From: Acerihabitans sp047324305
Lineage (GTDB): Bacteria; Pseudomonadota; Gammaproteobacteria; Enterobacterales; Enterobacteriaceae
DNA length: 64,000 bases
Assembly (NCBI RefSeq): GCF_047324305.1
Contig: NZ_CP178740.1
Coordinates: 2,728,001 to 2,792,000, forward strand
Direction of reading: 5' to 3'
The translations under genes were made by a program, and so were the position numbers. Shown here piece after piece: positions 9,093 through 17,767 of the stretch. The notes under the pieces are model-generated. The model was not told the origin of the DNA, made no database searches, and saw nothing but the letters and a program-made list of their open reading frames with translations. Every line of letters starts with the position of its first letter. The first letter of the stretch is position 1.

Positions 9093-10253
9093 ATGGCAAA
9101 CAAAACGGAAAAACCAACGCCGAAAAAGAAAAAAGACGCGGCGAAAAAAGGGCAGACCTTTAAATGCCGCGAGTTGATTATCGCTTGTCTGCTGTTAAGC
9201 GGTATCGTCTTCCTTACCAAGACCACCACGCTGGCGCCGTTGCTTGAGGCCTACAGAAATATCATTGCCGGCAACTTCCACATGGATATCAAGGCTTATA
9301 GTGCGGCCATTATGCTGCTGGGGCTAAAAATAACCCTGCCTATCGTGCTGGTCTGTCTGCTGGCGTCCGCGCTGCCCACTTTGCTGCAAACCGGATTTAT
9401 GCTGGCCACCAAGGCACTGAAAATCAATTTCGGCGCGTTAAATCCCATCAAAGGATTTAAAAAAATCTTCAGCATCAGGACTATTAAAGACGGCATAAAA
9501 GCCATCCTGCATCTGGGCTGTTTCATTGCGGCGGCCATCATCTTCTGGCACAACAATAAGCTGCTGATCTTCGCCCAGTTGCACGGCACCGTGGGCACTA
9601 TGATCACTATCTGGCGGGAACTGCTGCTGTCGCTGGTCATCACCTGCCTGCTGTGCATTATCCTGGTGTCGATATTGGATGCCCTTGCGGACTATTTCCT
9701 GCATATCAAAGAATTAAAAATGGAAAAACACGAGGTTAAACGCGAGTACAAGGAGCAGGAGGGAAATCCGGAGATGAAGCACCGCCGCCGCCAATTGCAC
9801 CGGGAAATCCTCTCGGAGCAAACCAAGGCCAATATCAAGGATTCCCAGTTTATCCTGGTGAATCCGACGCATATCGCCATCGGCGTGTATTACGATCCGG
9901 ATGTGGTGCCAGCACCATTTATTTCGATTAAGGAGTCTAATCAGCGGGCATTGGCGGTGCGGGCTTATGCGGAAAAAATCGGCGTGCCGGTGGTGACGGA
10001 CATCAAGCTGGCAAGGAAGATTTATAAGAGCAACAAGTTGTATTCCTATGTTCATCCAGAAGATTTTGAGAAATTTATCGATATCCTTGTTTGGCTGAAA
10101 GAAGTTGAGAACGCTTGGCGCGATGAAACCTTAGCGGTGGGCGCGGAACCTCTTCCCGGCGATATGGTGCCGCCATCCGCCACACCTGCGGCCGCAGTGC
10201 CAGGGATTGAGCGGCAACTTAACGAATCGGCGGCGAAAGGAACGGATCAATAA
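9093..10253 (+). CDS. spaS: SpaS, autocleaved substrate-switch protein (SctU)
   Basis: This 386-residue protein has four membrane helices between about residues 28 and 200 and a cytoplasmic domain carrying the self-cleavage motif NPTH at 257-260. Cleavage between Asn and Pro resets export from early to late substrates. The first 20 residues are very lysine-rich, as is normal for SctU. The protein is about 30 residues longer than I remember for Salmonella SpaS, and the extra part is a Pro/Ala-rich tail after about residue 345. It ends the spa cluster, and a 183-base gap follows before sicA. Confidence 0.94.
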   Translation: MANKTEKPTPKKKKDAAKKGQTFKCRELIIACLLLSGIVFLTKTTTLAPLLEAYRNIIAGNFHMDIKAYSAAIMLLGLKITLPIVLVCLLASALPTLLQTGFMLATKALKINFGALNPIKGFKKIFSIRTIKDGIKAILHLGCFIAAAIIFWHNNKLLIFAQLHGTVGTMITIWRELLLSLVITCLLCIILVSILDALADYFLHIKELKMEKHEVKREYKEQEGNPEMKHRRRQLHREILSEQTKANIKDSQFILVNPTHIAIGVYYDPDVVPAPFISIKESNQRALAVRAYAEKIGVPVVTDIKLARKIYKSNKLYSYVHPEDFEKFIDILVWLKEVENAWRDETLAVGAEPLPGDMVPPSATPAAAVPGIERQLNESAAKGTDQ

Positions 10254-10436
10254 AGAACGCCATGGCACTGGCCCGTCAAGGATCGAACTGATTTGTGCAT
10301 GGGGTTTTGCCGGTGGCGGAAATGCCACCGCGGCCAAGGCAATATTAATTAAGCGATAATTGAAAGTTTTCCATTCCCCTTAATGTTTCAATCAAATCAC
10401 CATCATTGTCGGTGATAACAAATTCAGGAGTTATAT
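10254..10436 (+). promoter_or_regulatory. Intergenic leader of the sicA-sip genes
   Basis: This gap is much longer than others inside the secretion locus. It holds a short GC hairpin at about 10308-10332 (GGTGGC and GCCACC arms) without a clear run of T, then an A+T-rich stretch, and AGGAG just ahead of the sicA ATG. In Salmonella the sicA promoter is activated by InvF with SicA, so an equivalent promoter may lie here. I see no confident -35/-10 pair. Confidence 0.4.
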
Positions 10437-10943
10437 ATGAGTGTTGTTGATAACGTCAGTGAAGACCGCATCGCAGAATTGCTGTGGAATGCGGTAAATA
10501 GCGGTATTACGTTAAAAGAAGTGCATGATATACCTCAGGTAATGATGGAGGGTTTATACACGCATGCCTATGATTTTTACAACAAAGGGCAGTTGGATGA
10601 AGCGGCTACCTTCTTCCGTTTCCTGTGTATCTATGATTTCTATAATCCGGATTATTACATGGGGCTCGGCGCGGTATATCAGCTTAAAAAAGAATTTCAA
10701 AAAGCAGCGGATATTTATGCCGTGGCTTTTTCACTGGCGGAAAATGATTATCGCCCGGTGTTTTACAGTGGACAGTGTCAATTAATGTTGAGCAAGGCCA
10801 ACAAAGCCAGGCAATGCTTTGAACTTGTTATTGAACAATCCCACGACGCGATGTTAAAAAAACGCGCCGAGGTTTATATAAATAACTTGAAATGCCCCAT
10901 GGACGAACAAAAAGACCCCTCTCAAAGCGAGGATATAACATGA
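10437..10943 (+). CDS. sicA: SicA, translocator chaperone (class II, TPR)
   Basis: This 168-residue acidic protein of the SicA/IpgC/SycB family contains three tetratricopeptide-like repeats between about residues 36 and 140, for example GLYTHAYDFYNKGQLDEAAT. It binds the translocators SipB and SipC in the cytoplasm and keeps them apart before export. In SPI-1 it also acts with InvF as a co-activator. AGGAG precedes its ATG. The stop codon overlaps the sipB start (ATGA), linking chaperone and client production. Confidence 0.93.
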   Translation: MSVVDNVSEDRIAELLWNAVNSGITLKEVHDIPQVMMEGLYTHAYDFYNKGQLDEAATFFRFLCIYDFYNPDYYMGLGAVYQLKKEFQKAADIYAVAFSLAENDYRPVFYSGQCQLMLSKANKARQCFELVIEQSHDAMLKKRAEVYINNLKCPMDEQKDPSQSEDIT

Positions 10944-12724
10944 CGCAATTCCACGGAATTTTAAATGGATTAAGTGCCATGCCTAATGTCAATAATCGTC
11001 TTGACGCCATCGAGAATACCGGTGCTCAAGATAATAATATTAATACACCCTTATCGCGGGAACAGACTCTGACGCTGAATGCTCAGTCACGCCAGGCGAC
11101 GGAAGCGCTGTTAGCGACCATCAGCGCCAGCAGCGATTTGCAAGCGAATATGCCCGCCGCACAGGCGACCGCGGCTGACCTTCCATTAGCGGCCCCATCC
11201 GGTAACGTGCAAACCCCGAACAATAACCGGATATCTTTGCAAGAGATATTCAATACCGTTAAGGAATTATTGGTCGATGTATCGCTGGGGAAACTGGCCG
11301 ATCGACTGACGCTATTGCTATCGCAAAAAGCGGCATTTGACCTTTTCAATTCTGCTCTGTCAGCGGAATATCAACAGGCAATCGAAGCGAGTCAAATTGC
11401 GCTGGATACTGCCGAAGCGGATAGGATTGCGCTGCAAAATGCTGAAAATGAACTGGCGGAAAAGCAACGGGCGCTAGATCGGGCAAACGTGGCGCTGAGT
11501 CAATTGTCACCTGAGGATGAAGGCTTCGCGACGGCACAGCAATCCGTGCGCGAGGCGCAGGATGAACTTAACCAGGCCTCTGCGCAACGGGACTTGGCGC
11601 AAAGTAAGATGGCTGCGTCTTATCAGGCCGCCAGGGAAAGCATTACAAAGCTGGACGATATATATAACCAAGGCAAAAACGCGAATGCGCTTCCATTGGA
11701 TGCGACTGAAGTGGATAGCGCTATAAACCGCTTATTAGCGTTAATGAACACATTTAACAAGTTGGTGCAAAAGAACCGCCAGCGGGCATTGGAGGAGGAT
11801 TCCGCGCTATTCAGGCGCATGCAGGAAAGCCTGCATGTCGAAATGAAACATAAAGCCGCTAAAGCCGCCGAGGATATGCGTAAGTCCGAAGCATTGAATA
11901 AGACCATGGGGTGCGTCGGTAAAATTCTCGGCGCGCTTATTACCGCCATCAGCGTAGTGGCGGCGGTTTTCACCGGCGGCGCCAGCCTGGCCCTGGCGGC
12001 GGTGGGATTGGCTTTGATAGCGGCGGACGCGATAGGCAAGGCTATCACCGGCGTATCCTTCCTGGAACAGGCTATGCGACCGCTGATGGAAGGGATTATC
12101 CAGCCGTTGATAAGCATGTTGTCCAAGGCTATTACCAACCTGCTCGCAAAGCTGGGCGTCGATGCCAACACCGCGGCCATGGTGGGAGCGATTGTCGGCG
12201 CTTTGGTTGCTGCGGCGCTCATCGTAGCCGTTATGGTGCTGGGTAAAGCCGCCGGCGGTAAAATCGCCTCTTCCGCGCTGGGTAAAATGATAGCCGAAGC
12301 CATCAAGAAATTGGTGCCCGATGTGTTGAAAAATCTGGGCAGGCAAACCAGTGCCGCCATTACCGATAGCTTTAAGCGATTGATGGATAAGCTGTCTTTA
12401 AAAACCGATCGGCTGTCGAAGGCGACCTTCGCCAATCGGCTGGAAAAGCTTAACAATACCGTGACCTATGGTTCAAGCATGTTTCAATCGGTCGGCTCGA
12501 TACGCCAGGGCGTCATTCAAAAAAGATTGGCGGAAACATTGGCTGCCTACGGTCTGTTACTTGCGGAAGATAAGCAATGGAAAAAAATGCTGCTGGAAGC
12601 CATAGATTATTTTAAAGGGGATATGGAATTAGTCCAGCAACAATTCAGAGAGATGTCCAGCCGCCAGGCTCAAACATATTCAAATACCTTGAGTTTGTTT
12701 AGTAATAACAGTCTTTCGGCTTAA
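10940..12724 (+). CDS. sipB: SipB-type translocator (SctE)
   Basis: This 594-residue secreted protein forms the host membrane pore with SipC. Residues 140-235 have the long coiled-coil pattern of this family. Hydrophobic helices lie at about 328-362 (alanine- and glycine-rich) and 413-435. The amphipathic C-terminus follows. The start at 10940 is chosen because it has GAGG upstream and overlaps the sicA stop, whereas an upstream ATG at 10892 lies within sicA. The size and layout fit SipB, YspB or IpaB. The very polar N-terminus carries the export and chaperone-binding signals. Confidence 0.93.
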   Translation: MTQFHGILNGLSAMPNVNNRLDAIENTGAQDNNINTPLSREQTLTLNAQSRQATEALLATISASSDLQANMPAAQATAADLPLAAPSGNVQTPNNNRISLQEIFNTVKELLVDVSLGKLADRLTLLLSQKAAFDLFNSALSAEYQQAIEASQIALDTAEADRIALQNAENELAEKQRALDRANVALSQLSPEDEGFATAQQSVREAQDELNQASAQRDLAQSKMAASYQAARESITKLDDIYNQGKNANALPLDATEVDSAINRLLALMNTFNKLVQKNRQRALEEDSALFRRMQESLHVEMKHKAAKAAEDMRKSEALNKTMGCVGKILGALITAISVVAAVFTGGASLALAAVGLALIAADAIGKAITGVSFLEQAMRPLMEGIIQPLISMLSKAITNLLAKLGVDANTAAMVGAIVGALVAAALIVAVMVLGKAAGGKIASSALGKMIAEAIKKLVPDVLKNLGRQTSAAITDSFKRLMDKLSLKTDRLSKATFANRLEKLNNTVTYGSSMFQSVGSIRQGVIQKRLAETLAAYGLLLAEDKQWKKMLLEAIDYFKGDMELVQQQFREMSSRQAQTYSNTLSLFSNNSLSA

Positions 12725-12741
12725 TTAACAGGAGTAATGCC

Positions 12742-13815
12742 ATGAACGATATAACCCATAACAGCGGAATCAATTTCCATCAGGAAAATATACTGAACAC
12801 CTCGACGGTAACAGAGCCTGTTGAAGACCGTCGAAAAAACTCATCCGTCTCTTTGACGCCAGAGGCATTGGATATTGCCGCGAGTATTTTCGGTAATAAA
12901 CTATTATCAGACGGATCACAAATTGTGAATTTACGCCGCCCCGATTCAACGGTCGAACCCGTGACCGTCGCAACAATGGAAAAGATGATTAAGACCGGAT
13001 TAAATCTGATGCCCGCGACGCCGGAGAAAATAATCGCGTCAAGTCATGAGGGTAACAATGATGTCACTATCCATAAGCTGAGTGGTCAAAAACGGATTGA
13101 GGCATTACTCGTGGCTTTCAAAGCCCTAAGTGAAGGGAAAGCCGTTAGTAATGGTGAGGTAGCGAGATTGGCGCTACTGGAAAATGAATCGGTAAAAAGC
13201 GCCGCCGCAGCGAAGATTAAACAGGGTATGGACGCGTTTACAGGAGGGATGAGCCAAGGCGTAATCGGCGGCGTGATGGCGACAGGCGTGTATAGGAAAC
13301 AAACCAAAGCGAATAATATGGATCTCGCGACCATAAAACATGATAAAACCGCCCTTATCAAAAAACAGGGAGACCTGAATATTGCCACGATGAAAAGCAC
13401 GCAGGGCAATATCGATTTGCAGCAGAGGCAGGCAGGACAAATCAGCTCCCAGCATCAATCGCATTTAGATGAGGCGGCTAAGCGGCATTTAGAACGCGAT
13501 ATTGCAGCCACACAGCATGATATCGAGCTTAAGGACAATAAGACCGCCGCCATCCGGAATGAAGCAAATATGGCTATGGCGGCAGGCCAGCAGTTGCCGG
13601 GCTTTATCAATGGCATGACCCAAATGAATCAAGCACACCATGGCGCCGAGGAGTTCCTCAACACGCACTATGCCCAATCGTTCTCCTCTATGTCTGAAAC
13701 GGCCAGGGCCAATGTTAAAGAACTGGCGGATGCCATGCAGTCGATTCTGGAACAGGTCAAAAAAGTACTGCAAGACAATGTCGCCACACTTGGCCAATTG
13801 GCCAGCCGCGCTTAA
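12742..13815 (+). CDS. sipC: SipC-type translocator (SctB)
   Basis: This 357-residue protein directly follows sipB, as SipC/YspC does. SipC is the second pore subunit, and in Salmonella it nucleates actin through its C-terminus. A single weakly hydrophobic Gly/Ala-rich segment lies at about residues 163-185 (GMSQGVIGGVMATGVY). The region 215-290 is rich in Gln, Lys, His and Asp and probably coiled. The C-terminal 60 residues are amphipathic helices. It is shorter than Salmonella SipC as I remember it (409 residues). An ACAGGAG ribosome site precedes the ATG. Confidence 0.88.
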   Translation: MNDITHNSGINFHQENILNTSTVTEPVEDRRKNSSVSLTPEALDIAASIFGNKLLSDGSQIVNLRRPDSTVEPVTVATMEKMIKTGLNLMPATPEKIIASSHEGNNDVTIHKLSGQKRIEALLVAFKALSEGKAVSNGEVARLALLENESVKSAAAAKIKQGMDAFTGGMSQGVIGGVMATGVYRKQTKANNMDLATIKHDKTALIKKQGDLNIATMKSTQGNIDLQQRQAGQISSQHQSHLDEAAKRHLERDIAATQHDIELKDNKTAAIRNEANMAMAAGQQLPGFINGMTQMNQAHHGAEEFLNTHYAQSFSSMSETARANVKELADAMQSILEQVKKVLQDNVATLGQLASRA

Positions 13816-13864
13816 TCTTTCACAGGCGCCGTCTGTAAATTCAGCACGGCGCGAGGCAATCTCT

Positions 13865-14902
13865 ATGACTAGCATCTCTCAATATACCTTACCTCCCCAC
13901 GGTTTAAATAAGCCTGACTTATCGCCCGCCTCTTTAGATACCTCTCGGGAACACCTCATGAGGACCCAGGCAATAAATGACGGCGAAAGAAGCTCTGGCC
14001 CGCCACGAAGTTTAATGAATGTATTTCATTGTCTCGACAAAGTAACAGATAATACGGAGCAGCTGGCAAAGCTCCTTGACGCGCCGAATGCACCAGCACA
14101 CCAAACGTTGACTGAGCAATTACCCGCCGCGATGCTGCTTATGCGTGATGCCATGGCTAATATCAAGAGTAGCAGCGCCTTATTCGACAATGATCCGGAA
14201 CTCAACACTCTTAAGAGAAACACTCCTGAACTGGCTGATTTATTGGATAAAGGCCACACGTTAACGTCTACCGAGGACAAGACCAATCCCTGGCTAAGCG
14301 GTATGGGGCTGGTGGAAGACTATGTTGCTTATTATCGTACCTATGAAACCGGGACAACGCGCAACACTAATTTTTTTAGCGCCTTCAATGAATTTTTGAA
14401 AGTGAAGAGCAAATACCTGGATGTCCGCACGGATGATAAAGGCAATCAATTCATGTACTTCAAACCTGGAATTGAAGCTGAATTGACAGCATTAATCGAA
14501 AAATATACCAAAACGGAAGCTGGGATTCTATTTCCTGTTTCCGGGGTCGCCAGTGAAGCGGAGGCGAAATCATGGGCGGAGGAATGGGGATTGGATCCCA
14601 CATGCGTAAAGCCTAGCGGTAGCGGTTATGTCGTTAGGGTCGATATCTCGCCCCTGCAGTCCATACTTGCGCTTTTCAAAGAAAAAATAGACGAGGGCGG
14701 GGGTAAATTTAAAGAGTTGAACTCTATAGAATATAATGCATTTGACAGCGCTTTTAATGGGCTGGCGGAAAAATTAAAAAACCAGGTGCAAATATTCATG
14801 ACCAAACTGAGTGATACCCTCGGGAGGGTTGAAACTTGGACAAAACAGGTCAATACCTGGATTGAACAGAAAAAAGATCTGCTAATGCGCCTTTTTTCTT
14901 AA
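13865..14902 (+). CDS. sipD: SipD-type needle tip protein (SctA)
   Basis: This 345-residue protein has the length and position of SipD/IpaD. The tip protein caps the needle and senses host contact. Its N-terminal helical hairpin (about 40-120) and the long C-terminal helix (about 300-345, ending MRLFS) fit the fold, and the central region contains the mixed alpha/beta insert. The start at 13865 is chosen because GAGG lies upstream and the upstream part of the open frame overlaps sipC in another frame. It sits 49 bases after sipC and 19 bases before sipA. Confidence 0.9.
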   Translation: MTSISQYTLPPHGLNKPDLSPASLDTSREHLMRTQAINDGERSSGPPRSLMNVFHCLDKVTDNTEQLAKLLDAPNAPAHQTLTEQLPAAMLLMRDAMANIKSSSALFDNDPELNTLKRNTPELADLLDKGHTLTSTEDKTNPWLSGMGLVEDYVAYYRTYETGTTRNTNFFSAFNEFLKVKSKYLDVRTDDKGNQFMYFKPGIEAELTALIEKYTKTEAGILFPVSGVASEAEAKSWAEEWGLDPTCVKPSGSGYVVRVDISPLQSILALFKEKIDEGGGKFKELNSIEYNAFDSAFNGLAEKLKNQVQIFMTKLSDTLGRVETWTKQVNTWIEQKKDLLMRLFS

Positions 14903-14921
14903 TAACAGCGGGATAACATTG

Positions 14922-17120
14922 ATGATAACGAATTCAATAATTCATATCCCTAATGTGGGAATTATACAGTCAGGACCCGCGGGCAATAAAACGGCTAAAC
15001 ACCAACGTGTCCCGGTAAATTTACGGAATGTTCCTTTACGGATTAATTCCGCCGGCAGGCGGCGTAGCGGGTCTGGGCAGAACACTGCGCCGGAAGAGGC
15101 CACGGTCGAGAACTGCCTGAGTGCGCACGAGCGGGCATCGGTAAAGCCGTGTATCAATATTAACGATTTTGAGCGGCAATACCGGCAAAATAGTATGAAT
15201 GCCCTATTTACCTGCGCCGGGGACCAACGTGAAACATTGGCGCAGCTGTTTCAGAATTCGCGTAGTTTACTGGTCCAAAGCCATCTGGAGCATATTGCCA
15301 ACGCCCATTTTCTTGCCAGGCAGCTCGGCCCTACCGAAGAATCGGCCGCGAAACTGGACGGCATCATGCATGAATTGACCGACATGATGTTAAAAGATGG
15401 ACTGGGTGAAAAGTCGGTATTCGGCGGCTACCGTCCTGAGCGGGAAGCGGCCTGCTTACGCCGCCAGAGCCTTGAGGAAGAGCTGGCCTCATTGCTCAAC
15501 GCAATTCAGGGCGAAGGCGGCGCCGAAGCGGGGGCGCGGTTCATCAATGAAAAAATCAAGCCGTTTGTGGTCGACTATATCGTACAAGAAACGGGGAGCG
15601 ATGGCGACGTGGTGCAAAAAGAACACATTGCGCAGCTCGTCGAGAAAAACGCCTATCAATGTTTTCAGAATATCCGCGCAGGTATTCAGACTTATCAGGC
15701 TTCATCGCTGGAAAAAATCTTTCGTGATACGGATATGATATTAAAGCTGCCCAATTTACTGGCCGCTTTAAATCTCTATAAGGATCATCCGCCGCCATTA
15801 AGGACAGGACTGCGAAGCGATGCGGAACAGCAGACAGAAGCCACTCAGCAAAATGATCAGTCCGACAGTACCGATAAGACCGGCGCTACGCAAAAAAACC
15901 GGTTAATGCCCAGCGTCGAATTTAACATTAAATATGCGCCGAGAATAACTATTGACGCGTCGGTAAAAATAAACTGGCCGCCAGGAACAGAAAAGAAAGA
16001 GGCTGGTAAAACGCAGTCGGTTGATGTGCGGGACAACTTGCAGGATATTTTCGAGCAGCTTAATCAAGCGCCCGATGCCGAAACGCGGGCCGACGTCGGC
16101 AGCCCGCCCTCTTTCGCCAAAACACATAGGCCCGCAGCCCGGGGCAGTCATTACGCGCAGGCGGCATTACACGCCGAACTTATCAGCAGCCGAATCCACC
16201 CACCTGAGCATAAGCAGAGTATTTTTTCCCAGCCGTTATCGCCCGGCGTAGGACAAAATAACGATCGCTCGCCCGCGAAAAGGGGTGTGACCGTGCAGGA
16301 GCCTGCCAACGTCCTGATGAATCCGGGTGCCGAAAAGATATCTTTTACGGCGACGACAACCCAGACCCCGCCCAAGGGGACGGCGCATGGCATTTTCCCG
16401 GTCCAGGATAGGGCGCAAGCCGATAAATCCGGCGCGCTATATGCTGCGGCGAAAGAGGTGGCCGAAGCGTTGGGGAATCTTTGGGAGTCTATCCCTGAGT
16501 CCGCGTCTTCCTTGTATGCCAATCCGGCACCGGGGAATGGCCGGCCTGATGAGGGCGCCATTTCTGACCTTTATGATAGGGCTCGCAAAAGGGGCGCGGC
16601 GCAAAAGGTAACCACTCATGCTGTTTTCGCCGGCCAGGATGCGCCGCAATCCGCTGAGTCCTCCGCGAATAACCTGACCGCGGAAATTCTGCGCCATGCA
16701 CGGGAAAATCTCACCCCCATTCCGGCCCCAGCCGCTCAATCCACTAAGTCTAGCCCTATGGCGGCCTACCTGATTGAGGCGCGCAACCAACTGAAAGCCA
16801 CGGTAACCCGGTCCGCCTCCGCCTCCGCCTCCGCCTCCGTGCCGGCGCCGGAGAATGGCCGGATGAAAACAGACGCCCCATCGGTTATCCTGTCCCATCA
16901 GGGTGCCCGGCAAGCCAATCATCCCAAGAACGATCATCAGGCGGCGCAGTTTGCTCCGTTAAACCACGATCGCGTAAACCTGGCCGCCGCAAGGGCCGGT
17001 TTGAGCAGCACAGGTTATATGCCTCCTTTACGTCAGGCGCAAGTCAATGCTGGCCCCGGCTCATCCACCCCTGTCCCGGCGACCCGAATTAACAAGGGGA
17101 AATTTGCTGATGACGAATAA
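14922..17120 (+). CDS. sipA: SipA/YspA-like secreted effector with divergent C-terminal half
   Basis: This 732-residue protein lies at the sipA position, between sipD and iacP. Residues about 80-285 are a helical domain that resembles the N-terminal part of SipA/IpaA-type proteins. From about residue 300 on, the sequence is rich in Ala, Pro, Gln and Ser, looks disordered, and shows no recognisable actin-binding domain. Residues near 630-640 consist of alternating Ser-Ala encoded by a hexanucleotide repeat. ATG 14922 is preferred over the TTG directly before it. InvB (3357) is the probable chaperone. Host activity cannot be read from sequence; SipA in Salmonella stabilises actin. Confidence 0.75.
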   Translation: MITNSIIHIPNVGIIQSGPAGNKTAKHQRVPVNLRNVPLRINSAGRRRSGSGQNTAPEEATVENCLSAHERASVKPCININDFERQYRQNSMNALFTCAGDQRETLAQLFQNSRSLLVQSHLEHIANAHFLARQLGPTEESAAKLDGIMHELTDMMLKDGLGEKSVFGGYRPEREAACLRRQSLEEELASLLNAIQGEGGAEAGARFINEKIKPFVVDYIVQETGSDGDVVQKEHIAQLVEKNAYQCFQNIRAGIQTYQASSLEKIFRDTDMILKLPNLLAALNLYKDHPPPLRTGLRSDAEQQTEATQQNDQSDSTDKTGATQKNRLMPSVEFNIKYAPRITIDASVKINWPPGTEKKEAGKTQSVDVRDNLQDIFEQLNQAPDAETRADVGSPPSFAKTHRPAARGSHYAQAALHAELISSRIHPPEHKQSIFSQPLSPGVGQNNDRSPAKRGVTVQEPANVLMNPGAEKISFTATTTQTPPKGTAHGIFPVQDRAQADKSGALYAAAKEVAEALGNLWESIPESASSLYANPAPGNGRPDEGAISDLYDRARKRGAAQKVTTHAVFAGQDAPQSAESSANNLTAEILRHARENLTPIPAPAAQSTKSSPMAAYLIEARNQLKATVTRSASASASASVPAPENGRMKTDAPSVILSHQGARQANHPKNDHQAAQFAPLNHDRVNLAAARAGLSSTGYMPPLRQAQVNAGPGSSTPVPATRINKGKFADDE
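16812..16839 (+). repeat. Hexanucleotide tandem repeat inside sipA
   Basis: Four perfect copies of TCCGCC run from 16812 to 16835, with a partial fifth copy to 16839. They encode a Ser-Ala dipeptide run. The unit is a multiple of three, so changes in copy number would alter length without breaking the frame. Confidence 0.9.
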
Positions 17121-17391
17121 TTTGATAACGGGTGTAGCCGTTCCCACCGGCGGTGAATCGCTGCAGCGCGAGCTTTACGCCATGCTGGCCTACCGTTTGG
17201 GCCGCAAAGAGTCTGACATTGCCGGCCACCTTAATTTGGCGGCGGAGCTGTATGTCGATTCGCTTGATCTCATGGAAATTGAGATTGGGATAGCGGAAAC
17301 CTTCGGCGTTGAACTTACAGAAACTGAGTTATTATCAATACGGACGGTTGACGATCTTCAGCGTATCGTCGTCGCAGCGCTTTATGCGTAG
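17110..17391 (+). CDS. iacP: IacP, acyl carrier protein of the secretion locus
   Basis: This 93-residue protein of the acyl carrier family has the phosphopantetheine attachment serine at residue 51 in the motif VDSLDLMEIE. IacP/AcpY follows sipA/yspA in SPI-1 and Ysa loci. In Salmonella it has been linked to translocator or effector function, possibly by supplying an acyl group. The start at 17110 has AGGGGAAA upstream and overlaps the sipA end by 11 bases, favouring it over an in-frame ATG at 17047 inside sipA. It is the last gene of this transcript, and a hairpin follows. Confidence 0.93.
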   Translation: MTNNLITGVAVPTGGESLQRELYAMLAYRLGRKESDIAGHLNLAAELYVDSLDLMEIEIGIAETFGVELTETELLSIRTVDDLQRIVVAALYA

Positions 17392-17400
17392 CCTCTCACT

Positions 17401-17445
17401 AAAAACCCCGCGTTAATAAATGATTCATTAACGGGGGTATTTCCA
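17401..17445 (+). terminator. Hairpin terminator after iacP
   Basis: A stem with arms CCCCG-GTTAAT and ATTAACGGGG (one small bulge) encloses a short A+T loop and is followed by GTATTT. It lies ten bases after the iacP stop and is preceded by a run of A, so it may work as an intrinsic terminator. The T-run is short. Confidence 0.55.
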
Positions 17446-17767
17446 GTAAATAAGACATGTTAACGGCCCTATTCTAATCCGGCGAGTAAAGACTGCTGGC
17501 GTTGTTGCGCGTGTAATGTAAATACTGTAAAGTTCTATTTTCGCCATGCCGTGAAATAAGCCATGCTTTTCCATCCCACAGTGTGATCGTAAATAATCAG
17601 GGATGGAATTATTTGAAATAATATAGTTAAATAATTCGTTAGGGAATAAATGATTAAATATCTCAGTTTTGATGGATAATTTATCATTTTTTCATCATGA
17701 AGTCACCGGCCGCGAGGCGGTAGACTCTTTAGCATGACGAACCCTAGAGTATAAAGAATATTTTACC
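17446..17767 (+). promoter_or_regulatory. A+T-rich region ahead of prgH
   Basis: About 320 bases without a gene separate the iacP hairpin from prgH. The second half is markedly A+T-rich, with TATAAT-like segments near 17620-17660. The prgH operon has its own HilA-driven promoter in Salmonella, and a comparable control region is likely here. I cannot identify an activator box with confidence, and no hilA homologue is in the window. Confidence 0.45.

Noticed and set aside
11623..12456. A 277-codon open frame on the - strand inside sipB
   Set aside because: It is the antisense of the alanine-rich sipB membrane region and gives an Ala/Ser-rich artefact.
16812..16839. The hexanucleotide repeat as a frame-switching phase variation tract
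   Set aside because: The unit is six bases, so copy changes keep the frame.
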